A DNA stretch of 64,000 bases. It comes from Marinoscillum sp040222955 (GTDB lineage: Bacteria > Bacteroidota > Bacteroidia > Cytophagales > Cyclobacteriaceae). A model generated the notes under the pieces. The model was not told where the DNA came from. It saw only the letters and a list, made by a program, of their open reading frames with translations, and ran no database searches. Of the stretch, positions 17,120-25,570 are shown piece by piece (positions within the stretch are counted from its first letter, which is position 1; every line of letters begins with the position of its first letter). The DNA lies in the NCBI RefSeq assembly GCF_040222955.1, contig NZ_JAVKCA010000022.1:124001-188000 (forward strand), read 5' to 3'. The position numbers were made by a program, and so were the translations under genes.

Positions 17120-17968
17120 ATGAAAATATCATTAATCACCTTAATCATGCTCGGTAGTCTTCTTTGCAAGGCTCAGGTGAAAGAAGTGCAGCTGCAGGAC
17201 AGGCTGCCCATCGCACCAGACAGGCCTGTCACAGTAGTAGTAGACAATGTATTTGGCGGGATAGAAGTGACCGCCACCAATGCACCGGCGGTGAGTTACC
17301 AGGTACTGAAAACCATCAACGCCGATCATGCGAAGGCACTGGAAAAGGGTCTGACGGAGGTCAACATGAAAATCATTCAGAGAAACGACTCCATCATCTT
17401 CTACCTCACCGCACCATTCATCTGTGACCAATGGAGTGGGTGCTATCAGCGGGGCAGGTGGATGGACGGTCCGGAAGATTATGACTTTAACTTCGACTAC
17501 CAGCTCCAAATCCCGGCTAACGCCAATCTGAAAGTACAGACGGTAGATCAGGGAAAGGTGACCGTGAAAGGGATCACCGGGACAGTGAGTGCCGGAAACA
17601 TAAATGGTGATGTGGAAATAAGCGGCGCTCATGCGGTAGCCAGAGCCACCACTGTCAACGGGGATGTGGAAGTCACCTTTCAAAAGCGACCTAACCTGGA
17701 CGGCAGGTTCAGCACCATCAACGGCACCATCAACCTGTATTGCACCTCAGACCTGAGCGCATCGGTCACTGCCAAGACCATGCACGGAAGTCTGTTCAGT
17801 GCTTTTGATTTCGAAACCAAAAAGCCCGAGCTCAAGAAGGTGGTTTCCAAAAAAGGAGCTTCTACCACCTATCAGCTCAATGAGACTTTTGGGATAGAAA
17901 TAGGGAAAAATGGGCCCACACTTAGCTTTGAAACCCTCAATGGGGACATCTACTTAAGAAAACTTTAA
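17120..17968 (+). CDS. DUF4097 beta-repeat envelope protein
   Basis: The 282 residues start with a signal peptide (1-19, SLLCKAQ). The rest is a right-handed beta-repeat array typical of DUF4097, with repeating 'TVKGITGTVSAGNINGDVEI'-like turns at about 140-260 and a final NGDIYLRK. A short Cys-containing insert (FICDQWSGC) lies before the repeats. Family members are exported and of unknown biochemical function, often regulated with ECF sigma/anti-sigma pairs as here. Confidence 0.87.
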   Translation: MKISLITLIMLGSLLCKAQVKEVQLQDRLPIAPDRPVTVVVDNVFGGIEVTATNAPAVSYQVLKTINADHAKALEKGLTEVNMKIIQRNDSIIFYLTAPFICDQWSGCYQRGRWMDGPEDYDFNFDYQLQIPANANLKVQTVDQGKVTVKGITGTVSAGNINGDVEISGAHAVARATTVNGDVEVTFQKRPNLDGRFSTINGTINLYCTSDLSASVTAKTMHGSLFSAFDFETKKPELKKVVSKKGASTTYQLNETFGIEIGKNGPTLSFETLNGDIYLRKL

Positions 17969-18001
17969 ACCGGCAGTTCACAGACATTAAACATTAGAAT
18001 C

Positions 18002-18826
18002 ATGAAAAAATCAATCATTATATGCATAGGCTTATTCGCGGCAGTAGCCGCTTTGGCCCAGGAAAAATTCTCAGAGCAGTTTACCATCCCGCTCAGCAAA
18101 CCAGGCACTGCTGCCCGCATAGAGCTGGACCACCTGAATGGCGACATCACTGTGACAGGATACAGCGGAAGTGAAGTGATCATCACCGCCTCGGCATCTG
18201 GCAGCTCCCTACAGCACGGATGTGACGACTGCCATGAAGATAAGAAGTCAGCGCCTCCCGGAATGAAGCGGGTCAATGCTAATCCTATGGAGCTCCGGGC
18301 CAAGGAAAGCAATAATGTAGTGAGCATAGAGTCTGACTCCTGGAAGCGCCGAATGAACATTGAGGTTAAAGCGCCCATTAATGCGGATCTCGATCTGAAC
18401 ACTGTACATGGCACCATCACGGTGAAGGGCATCAACGGCACCATGGAAATCTCCGGAGTGAATGGTGGCATCGCGCTGGAGAACATCTCCGGGTCAGTAC
18501 TGGCCAATACCGTGAATGGCGATGTGAAGGTCACCTTCAAGTCCCTGACCTCCGGTGAGCCCATGTCCTTCGTCACCTTGAATGGCGATGTGGATGTGAC
18601 CCTTCCGGCCAATGCCAAAGCCACCACCAAGCTGCGCTCTGAGCGTGGAGAGATCTACACAGACTTTGACATGGCCCTGGAGCGATCCAAAACCAATGTG
18701 AAAAAAGAAAGCGGTGAATATGAAGTGTCTATCAATAGCTGGGTCTATGGCAAAATCAACGGCGGAGGCCCCGAGTTTACCTTTAAAAACATGCACGGGA
18801 GCATTATCGTGCGCAAGGGAAATTGA
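18002..18826 (+). CDS. DUF4097 beta-repeat envelope protein, second copy
   Basis: The 274 residues carry a signal peptide (1-20, ending AALAQ) and the same kind of beta-repeat array as the preceding gene (for example TVKGINGTMEISGVNGG and VTLNGDVDVTL), though overall identity looks low, so the duplication is old. A Cys-x-x-Cys-His element (GCDDCHEDK) sits near residue 76. It is the last gene of the sigma operon, with a 33-base gap from the previous gene and a strong terminator 6 bases after its stop. Confidence 0.87.
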   Translation: MKKSIIICIGLFAAVAALAQEKFSEQFTIPLSKPGTAARIELDHLNGDITVTGYSGSEVIITASASGSSLQHGCDDCHEDKKSAPPGMKRVNANPMELRAKESNNVVSIESDSWKRRMNIEVKAPINADLDLNTVHGTITVKGINGTMEISGVNGGIALENISGSVLANTVNGDVKVTFKSLTSGEPMSFVTLNGDVDVTLPANAKATTKLRSERGEIYTDFDMALERSKTNVKKESGEYEVSINSWVYGKINGGGPEFTFKNMHGSIIVRKGN

Positions 18827-18831
18827 TTGAG

Positions 18832-18866
18832 AATGATCCCGCTGTGAGGAGCGGGATCATTTTATT
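18832..18866 (+). terminator. Terminator of the sigma/DUF4097 operon
   Basis: Twelve-base perfect arms (18832-18843 and 18850-18861) enclose a six-base loop and are followed by a T-rich tail. Confidence 0.9.
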
Positions 18867-19213
18867 CACTTAACATCTGTATCACTATTGATTTATACAG
18901 CAAACAGTTAGATGTTGGCACTGTGCACATCCATGGAGATTATAATCTCAAGTTCTACGATCCGTATAGTTATCCATAACTCCTTCCCTCTTACCCAAGA
19001 AACAAAAGCACTTCCATTACACCGCTTCACACTTCCCGTTTGCGGTGATATGCAATGTCCTGAGTGTCAATTAACGGAGTTGATTTTCTTCTGAAAATCC
19101 GCCACTCAACGTGTTTTCCCCCCTATACAGCTGGTATTTAAGCCCTCCCACCGAGTCGGACGGGATTAGGTTTGTCGCATTCGCTAATTCACAACCTAAA
19201 ACCCTAATCAACC
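18867..19213. other. Intergenic region of about 350 bases, no gene seen
   Basis: A 60-codon frame at 18912-19094 has no coding character. Just before the next gene, GATTAGG (19164-19170) and CCTAATC (19203-19209) form an inverted repeat that ends 4 bases from the ATG at 19214. A hairpin there would cover the translation start region, so it could be a leader control element, but no known riboswitch is recognisable. Confidence 0.4.
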
Positions 19214-19588
19214 ATGATATTTACCTCACAAAACATCGACATTAAGCCCAATTCATCATTTGGCCCGCACTGCCTTCATTTTGTTTTCAAGGGTAAATTC
19301 ACCCAACAAGCTAGTTTAGAATCCACTGAGGCCTGGAAAGCTCACACCAGGCAGTTTCCCGCTGAGAAATTCACCATGATCTGGGATTGCCTGAAAATGG
19401 ACGGCTTTGAGATGTCAGCCCGCCAGGAGTGGGTCGCCTGTATGCAAAGTGAAAAAGGACAAATTCATAAGGTCATCGTCATTTCAGATAATATAGCCAT
19501 TCGAGGAGCAGCCTACCTCATGCTCAAATTATTCACCTTCGAATCCCTGGTGGTCAAATCATTGACGGAGCTTGCCCAGCGGATGTAG
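19214..19588 (+). CDS. Small protein, possibly STAS/SpoIIAA-like
   Basis: This 124-residue soluble protein has alternating strands and helices (FVFKGKFT, FTMIWDCLKMDGFE, KVIVISDN, then an Ala-rich helix). The order and the 'WD...DGF' turn resemble SpoIIAA/STAS-like domains, but a phosphorylatable Ser in the usual place is not evident. There is no signal peptide. It stands alone, about 100 bases before the permease gene on the same strand. The function is not known. Confidence 0.6.
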   Translation: MIFTSQNIDIKPNSSFGPHCLHFVFKGKFTQQASLESTEAWKAHTRQFPAEKFTMIWDCLKMDGFEMSARQEWVACMQSEKGQIHKVIVISDNIAIRGAAYLMLKLFTFESLVVKSLTELAQRM

Positions 19589-19692
19589 CACTTCAGCATC
19601 CCCTGATTTAAATTTCTTTCAGTAGCATTTGCAACCTTTCAGCACATGCAAAGTACTTTCTCTATCTAGTGTCCAACAAAACCCGACCACTC

Positions 19693-22056
19693 ATGATTCG
19701 GAATTTCCTGAAAGTAGCCATCAGAAGCATCCAAAGAAACAAAGTTTACAGTCTGCTGAATATTCTTGGACTGGCCATAGGACTGGCCTGTGCCATGCTC
19801 ATTCTCCTATGGGTGCAGGATGAAATGAACTATGACAGTCACCACCAAAATGTCAAAAGTATCTATCAGGTGATGGAAAACCAGCATTATGCAGATCGCA
19901 TAGGCACCACTTTTTCCACGCCCGGGCCATTGGGGCCATACCTCAAAGAAACGTACCCTGAGGTGAAGTACTCCAGCAGGCTGACCTGGGAGTCGGAGAA
20001 TCTTTTCACTTACAAGGAGCAGTCGTTTTATGAGCAGGGCCGATTCGTAGATGTCGACTTCTTCCACATCTTCACCTTTGAGTTTTTGGAAGGAAACCCG
20101 CAATCCCCCTTCACTGACAAAACTTCCATGGTGCTCACAGAGAAGCTGGCGCGGAAATACTTTGGCAATGAAAGCGCCGTAGGCAAGGTGATCAAAATGA
20201 ACAATGAGACCAACTTCACGGTGACCGGAGTGGTGAAAAGCTGGCCATCCAATACCACCAATGGCAACTTTGACTACCTCATCAATTTTGAATACTTCTG
20301 GGAGGACAACCTTACCTGGCTGGATCGCTGGGGAAATAACAACGTCCGCTGTTTCATCCAGTTGCAGGAAAATATTCAGGCCGATGCCTTTGAAGGCAAA
20401 ATCGCCCGCCTGCTGGACGAAAAGAATGAAGACAATGCCATCGCGCTCTTTCTTCATCCTCTGGAAAAGCTGCACCTCTATTCCAATTGGGACAATGGAG
20501 TGGCTGATGGTGGTCGCATTCGGTATGTGCGTATTTTTACCATCGTTGCTCTTTTCATCCTCCTCATCGCCTGCATCAATTTCATGAACCTCGCCACGGC
20601 ACAGGCTGTCAAACGTGCCAAGGAAGTAGGCTTGAGAAAAGTAGTCGGCGCTTATAGAGGCAACCTGATTGCTCAATTCCTGAGCGAGTCAGTGATTTTT
20701 GCGTTTTTAGGTGGGGTGTTGGCTCTTCTGCTGGTATTGCTACTACTGCCGGCTTTTAACGCGCTTACTGAGAAGGCCATCCCTTTTGTGCTCAACCCAA
20801 ATGCGCTGCTACTCCTCACCACCCTGGTGTTTGTCACCGGGCTACTGTCCGGAAGCTATCCGGCATTTTATATCGCCAGCTTCCAGCCAGCCAGTGTACT
20901 GAAGGGCCAGATGAAAAGCGGGAAAGGGGCATCCCGATTCAGAAAGGTATTGGTCACCACCCAATTCGTCCTTTCCATCATCATGATTTTCTGCACCATA
21001 GTGGTCTATCAGCAGCTCGTTTTTGTCCAAAACCAGGAAACCGGCTTTAACAAACAAGGGCTGGTCTATGTGGAAATGCATCAGAACATACAGGATAAAT
21101 TCCAGGTAATCAAACAGCAGTTGTCACAGAACCCGGCCATCCAGTCAGTGGCAGCCATGAGTCAGGCGCCACTCGGATTCAACAATTCCACCTGGGGTTT
21201 TGACTGGCCGGGCAAAGATCCACAGTCAAAAATCCTCTTTACCAACCTCTCCATTGACAATACCTTCGCCGAGACCTTTGGGATTCCGTTGGCAGCTGGT
21301 CGAAGCTTCAACCCAAAGTTCACCACCGACACCCTCCACTTCATGATCAATGAAGCCTCCGCCACGGCGATGGGCTTCAAACCGGAAGAAGTGGTGGATC
21401 AGCCCGTCACGCTTTGGGGTGATCGCAAGGGAAAAGTCATCGGAGTATTCAAAGACTTCAATTTCAGTTCTTCGAAGAGTAAAATCAGACCACTCCTGAT
21501 GATCCATGACCCAGACTGGTACAATCACATCGTGGTGAGGGCCAATGAAGGACAGCATGCCGCAGCCATTCAGGCTTTGGAAGAAATCTATCAGGAATTT
21601 GCGCCGGCATATCCTTTCGAATACCGATTTGTGGATGACAAATGGAAGGAGTTTTATGAGAATGAAGCCCGCACCGCCAGCCTGTTCAATAGTTTCGCAC
21701 TTGTGGCCATTTTCATTTCATGTCTTGGGCTATTCGGGCTGGCCGCCTTTACCATCCAGCAGCGCACCAAAGAAATAGGCGTGCGGAAAGTTCTGGGCGC
21801 ATCCATCCTGTCCATCATCAAAATCACCACGCGTGAATTCACTTTGCTGGTCTTACTGGCTGCTTTCATTGGATCTCCGGTGGCCTGGTATCTGATGGAC
21901 ATGTGGTTAGAGGACTTTGCGTTTCGCATTGATCTGACCCTCTTCATCCCGTTGGTGTCCACTGCCATTGCCATTGGTGTAGCCATCGCCACCGTGGCGT
22001 ATCACTCGTTCATGGCCAGCCATACCAACCCGGTGGAAGCACTTAAGTATGAATGA
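19693..22056 (+). CDS. MacB/FtsX-type ABC transporter permease
   Basis: From ATG 19693 the protein has 787 residues and starts MIRNFLKVAIRSIQRNK, the standard start of this Bacteroidota family; an upstream GTG at 19669 is in frame but less likely. It has two MacB periplasmic core/FtsX units: a first membrane helix (about 22-42), a periplasmic domain, three helices (about 280-400), a second single helix and periplasmic domain, and three last helices with KEIGVRKVLGAS. Such permeases work with a separate ATPase, not encoded here, in lipoprotein release, peptide export or mechanotransmission. Confidence 0.9.
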   Translation: MIRNFLKVAIRSIQRNKVYSLLNILGLAIGLACAMLILLWVQDEMNYDSHHQNVKSIYQVMENQHYADRIGTTFSTPGPLGPYLKETYPEVKYSSRLTWESENLFTYKEQSFYEQGRFVDVDFFHIFTFEFLEGNPQSPFTDKTSMVLTEKLARKYFGNESAVGKVIKMNNETNFTVTGVVKSWPSNTTNGNFDYLINFEYFWEDNLTWLDRWGNNNVRCFIQLQENIQADAFEGKIARLLDEKNEDNAIALFLHPLEKLHLYSNWDNGVADGGRIRYVRIFTIVALFILLIACINFMNLATAQAVKRAKEVGLRKVVGAYRGNLIAQFLSESVIFAFLGGVLALLLVLLLLPAFNALTEKAIPFVLNPNALLLLTTLVFVTGLLSGSYPAFYIASFQPASVLKGQMKSGKGASRFRKVLVTTQFVLSIIMIFCTIVVYQQLVFVQNQETGFNKQGLVYVEMHQNIQDKFQVIKQQLSQNPAIQSVAAMSQAPLGFNNSTWGFDWPGKDPQSKILFTNLSIDNTFAETFGIPLAAGRSFNPKFTTDTLHFMINEASATAMGFKPEEVVDQPVTLWGDRKGKVIGVFKDFNFSSSKSKIRPLLMIHDPDWYNHIVVRANEGQHAAAIQALEEIYQEFAPAYPFEYRFVDDKWKEFYENEARTASLFNSFALVAIFISCLGLFGLAAFTIQQRTKEIGVRKVLGASILSIIKITTREFTLLVLLAAFIGSPVAWYLMDMWLEDFAFRIDLTLFIPLVSTAIAIGVAIATVAYHSFMASHTNPVEALKYE

Positions 22057-22124
22057 TTCCCCTTGAGTAAACACACACTTTTATGAAGGATTTGTTAAGA
22101 TAATTTCAATGATCAGTCTGATTA

Positions 22125-22160
22125 TTTGTGCTTATCTTGAATGATTAATGATTATTTTTG
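22125..22160 (+). promoter_or_regulatory. Possible promoter of the ligase array
   Basis: A perfect TAnnTTTG element (TATTTTTG, 22153-22160) lies 30 bases before the start codon at 22191. The nearest TTTG (22125-22128) is 24 bases upstream, longer than usual, so the upstream element is uncertain. Confidence 0.35.
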
Positions 22161-22190
22161 TTAATCTTCAAATAGTATAATTCAGCAGGC

Positions 22191-25100
22191 ATGTCCATAA
22201 AAGTAGCAGTAAGGCACTATACCAAATATACCTACGACAAGCACATCGAGCTGAGCCCGCAGGTGATCCGTCTTCGTCCTGCTCCACACTCGCGTACTTT
22301 CATCAAGGGGTACTCGCTCAATATCAAGCCGGAGGGACATTTCATCAACTGGCAGCAGGACCCCTTTGGTAACTACCTGGCACGGATTGTCTTTCCAGAA
22401 AAGGTAGACCACTTTGAGGTAGATGTGGAAGTGATCGCTGACATGGTGGTGATCAATCCCTTTGACTTTTTTATCGAGGAATATGCAGAGAAATTTCCCT
22501 TCCAGTATGAAGAATACCTGAAAAGGCAACTCTCTCCTTACCTGGAGGTAACCGAAAAAGGTACGCTTCTCATGGAGCTGGTAGCTCGTGCCAAAGAGAA
22601 AAAACTGGCAGAGATGAACACTGTGGATTACCTGGTGGCCCTCAATCAGATGGTGAATCAGGCCCTCTCTTACAACATTCGCATGGAACCCGGGGTGCAA
22701 TCCTGCGAAGAGACACTCCAGCTGGCTTCAGGTTCCTGCCGGGACTTTTCATGGGTACTGGTGCAGCTTCTGCGGCACGTAGGCCTGGCCTCCCGTTTTG
22801 TATCGGGCTATCTCATCCAGCTTAAAGCGGACCAAAAAGCCCTGGATGGCCCATCGGGCACGGAAGAAGATTTCACCGACCTGCATGCCTGGGCAGAAGT
22901 ATACCTGCCGGGTGCCGGATGGGTAGGGTTAGATTCTACCTCGGGGTTGTTTGCCGGGGAGGGTCATATCCCGCTGGCCTGTACTCCAGAGCCACAAAGT
23001 GCCGCTCCCATTTCCGGTTTTGCAGAGCCTGCCAAAACAGCATTTCATTTTGAGAATACCGTAAAACGAATCGAAGAGACGCCCAGGGTGACCAAACCCT
23101 ACTCGGAAGAGCAGTGGGCGCAGATCGTGGCTGTGGGAGACAAGGTGGATGCAGACCTGAATGCAAATAATGTAAAAATGACGATGGGTGGCGAACCCAC
23201 CTTTGTGTCGATAGATAACAATGACGCCCCGGAATGGAACTCAGAAGCCGATGGTGAGCACAAGAGAAAACTCTCCAATCAACTCTTCCACCAACTGAAA
23301 GAATCTTATGGAAAAGGTGCGCTGATGCAGTATGGTCAGGGCAAATGGTACCCAGGCGAACCCCTGCCCCGCTGGAAACTGGCCTGCTACTGGCGCCTGG
23401 ATGGCGAGCCCATCTGGCATAATGACGCACTGCTGGCAGACATTTCCAAAGATTATGGCCTCAGCCACACAGATGCTGCCAGGTTTATAGAAGAACTAGC
23501 CACAGAGTTGAACGTGGAGCAGGCCAATATCACCCCGGCCTATGAAGATCCCTTCTATTTCATCTGGGAAGAAAGCAAAGTTCCCCTAAATGTAGACCCG
23601 CTAAAAGTAGACCTGAAATCCCCACTGGAAAGGCAAAAACTAGCCCAACTGCTACAGGATGGACTGGACAAGCCAGTGGGCTATGCGGTGCCATTGTCCT
23701 GGGATCAGGAGCACACCTCCTGGCAGAGTTGCAAATGGAGCTTTCGCAAAAAGAACCTTTTCCTCGTGCCCGGTAATTCCCCCATCGGACTCAGGTTACC
23801 ACTGGACTCCATCCAGTACACCGACCCTGAGGACGAAGAAATTCGCCCGGAACGAGACCTTTTCGAGGAAACAGAAGCCCTGCCGACATCCGGTGAAGCG
23901 GCTTCTTTTGGGTTAGATAACCGGCCTTTCAACAATTCGGAGAAAATTTTCAAAACATGCCTGCTGGCGGAAATCAGAGAAGGCAAACTTTTTGTCTTTT
24001 TCCCACCGTTAACACATTTTGAGCACTACCTGGACCTGGTGGGAGCCGTAGAGCGAACGGCAGAGAAGCTGCAAATCCCGGTGCTGATAGAGGGTTATGA
24101 CCCTCCGGCTGATAACAGGGTGCAGAAACTCATGATCACTCCGGACCCCGGAGTAATAGAAGTAAACATCCACCCCGCGAAAACCTGGCGAGAGCTCCTC
24201 AGCAACTACGAAATCCTTTATGACAAAGCGCGTGAATCACGCCTGACCACTGAAAAATTCAACCTGGATGGCCGGCATACCGGCACAGGCGGAGGCAACC
24301 ATGTGACCATCGGTGGCAGTAAACCTGCAGAAAGTCCCATCCTTCGCCGACCAGACGTGCTGAAGAGCTTCATCACCTATTGGCAGCACCATCCGGCGCT
24401 TTCCTATTTATTTTCTACTCAATTCATCGGCCCGACGAGCCAGGCCCCGCGTGTGGATGAAGGCAGGGATGACATCCTCTACGAACTGGAGTTGGCCTTC
24501 CAGCAGGTGCCCAATTTCAAAGAGGACAATGTGCCCTACTGGCTGGTCGACCGGATTTTCAGAAACCTCCTCGTAGACATCACAGGAAATACGCATCGTG
24601 CGGAGTTTTGTATAGACAAGCTCTATTCTCCTGATTCCAGTACAGGGCGGCTGGGCATTCTGGAGTTTCGTGGGTTCGACATGCCCCCTCATTATCGGAT
24701 GGGAATGGTACAGTTTCTATTAATCAGAGCGCTACTCAGCTGGTTTTGGAAAAATCCTTATGACCATAAGCTGGTGCGATGGGGAACGCAACTCCACGAC
24801 CGCTTTTTACTTCCGCACTACTGCTATAAAGACATGACCGAGGTGGTCAATGACCTGCGCAATGCCGGGTATGACTTTGACATCTCGTGGTTCGATCCCT
24901 TTTTCAGTTTCCGTTTTCCGTTCGTGGGTGAACTGCAGGTGGACGATATCCATATTGAACTCAAAATGGCCATAGAACCCTGGCATGTACTGGGCGAGGA
25001 AATGTCCAGCTCCGGCACTGCCCGCTTTGTAGACAGCTCTCTGGAGCGGCTGCAGGTGAAAATTTCAGGAATGACCGACTCCCGCTATCAGCTCATGTGC

Positions 25101-25535
25101 AATGGTCTCAGGATTCCCCTGAAAAACACCGGCGTGCAGGGAGAGTACGTGTCCGGCATTCGCTATCGGGCATGGCAGCCGCCATCAGCCCTTCACCCAA
25201 CCCTGGGTGTAGATACTCCGCTGGTCATAGACCTGTACGATACCTGGACCAAAAAATCTATCGCCGCCTGTAAATACCATGTGGCCCATCCCGGAGGCAG
25301 AAATTACAACACCTTCCCGGTCAATAGCTTCGAGGCAGAGTCACGAAGAATTTCCAGATTCTTTGACTTTGGGCACTCTATCAATCTCGTAGAACCCACG
25401 ATAGAGCAACCCACTTCAGTGGGCCGATTTATCACCAAGGTGAATATCCTCACCAATTATGAAGCGACAGGTGAGGTCGTAAACCCGGAGTTTCCGCATA
25501 CCATGGACCTCAGAAGATACAAAAGTGTGAAATAG
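22191..25535 (+). CDS. Transglutaminase-like protein fused to DUF2126 putative amidoligase
   Basis: The 1114 residues contain a bacterial transglutaminase N-terminal domain (about 2-90), a transglutaminase core (about 125-260) and a DUF2126 domain (about 310-1105). The thiol protease-type triad is complete: Cys183 (GSCRDFSW), His232 (LHAWAEVY) and Asp248 (GLDSTSG). DUF2126 is annotated as a putative amidoligase. The gene starts a three-gene set with an ATP-grasp/alpha-E protein and a second transglutaminase, an arrangement predicted to make and trim a peptide-like product. Neither substrate nor product is known. Confidence 0.92.
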   Translation: MSIKVAVRHYTKYTYDKHIELSPQVIRLRPAPHSRTFIKGYSLNIKPEGHFINWQQDPFGNYLARIVFPEKVDHFEVDVEVIADMVVINPFDFFIEEYAEKFPFQYEEYLKRQLSPYLEVTEKGTLLMELVARAKEKKLAEMNTVDYLVALNQMVNQALSYNIRMEPGVQSCEETLQLASGSCRDFSWVLVQLLRHVGLASRFVSGYLIQLKADQKALDGPSGTEEDFTDLHAWAEVYLPGAGWVGLDSTSGLFAGEGHIPLACTPEPQSAAPISGFAEPAKTAFHFENTVKRIEETPRVTKPYSEEQWAQIVAVGDKVDADLNANNVKMTMGGEPTFVSIDNNDAPEWNSEADGEHKRKLSNQLFHQLKESYGKGALMQYGQGKWYPGEPLPRWKLACYWRLDGEPIWHNDALLADISKDYGLSHTDAARFIEELATELNVEQANITPAYEDPFYFIWEESKVPLNVDPLKVDLKSPLERQKLAQLLQDGLDKPVGYAVPLSWDQEHTSWQSCKWSFRKKNLFLVPGNSPIGLRLPLDSIQYTDPEDEEIRPERDLFEETEALPTSGEAASFGLDNRPFNNSEKIFKTCLLAEIREGKLFVFFPPLTHFEHYLDLVGAVERTAEKLQIPVLIEGYDPPADNRVQKLMITPDPGVIEVNIHPAKTWRELLSNYEILYDKARESRLTTEKFNLDGRHTGTGGGNHVTIGGSKPAESPILRRPDVLKSFITYWQHHPALSYLFSTQFIGPTSQAPRVDEGRDDILYELELAFQQVPNFKEDNVPYWLVDRIFRNLLVDITGNTHRAEFCIDKLYSPDSSTGRLGILEFRGFDMPPHYRMGMVQFLLIRALLSWFWKNPYDHKLVRWGTQLHDRFLLPHYCYKDMTEVVNDLRNAGYDFDISWFDPFFSFRFPFVGELQVDDIHIELKMAIEPWHVLGEEMSSSGTARFVDSSLERLQVKISGMTDSRYQLMCNGLRIPLKNTGVQGEYVSGIRYRAWQPPSALHPTLGVDTPLVIDLYDTWTKKSIAACKYHVAHPGGRNYNTFPVNSFEAESRRISRFFDFGHSINLVEPTIEQPTSVGRFITKVNILTNYEATGEVVNPEFPHTMDLRRYKSVK

Positions 25536-25570
25536 TCTTTCTTATTCAGGAAAAGGATAATTTTACTGGT

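Noticed and set aside
18912..19094. 60-codon open frame in the intergenic region
   Set aside because: No family resemblance, odd composition and no good start context.
19807..20676. 289-codon open frame on the minus strand
   Set aside because: It lies opposite the MacB/FtsX permease gene and has no recognisable domain or signal.
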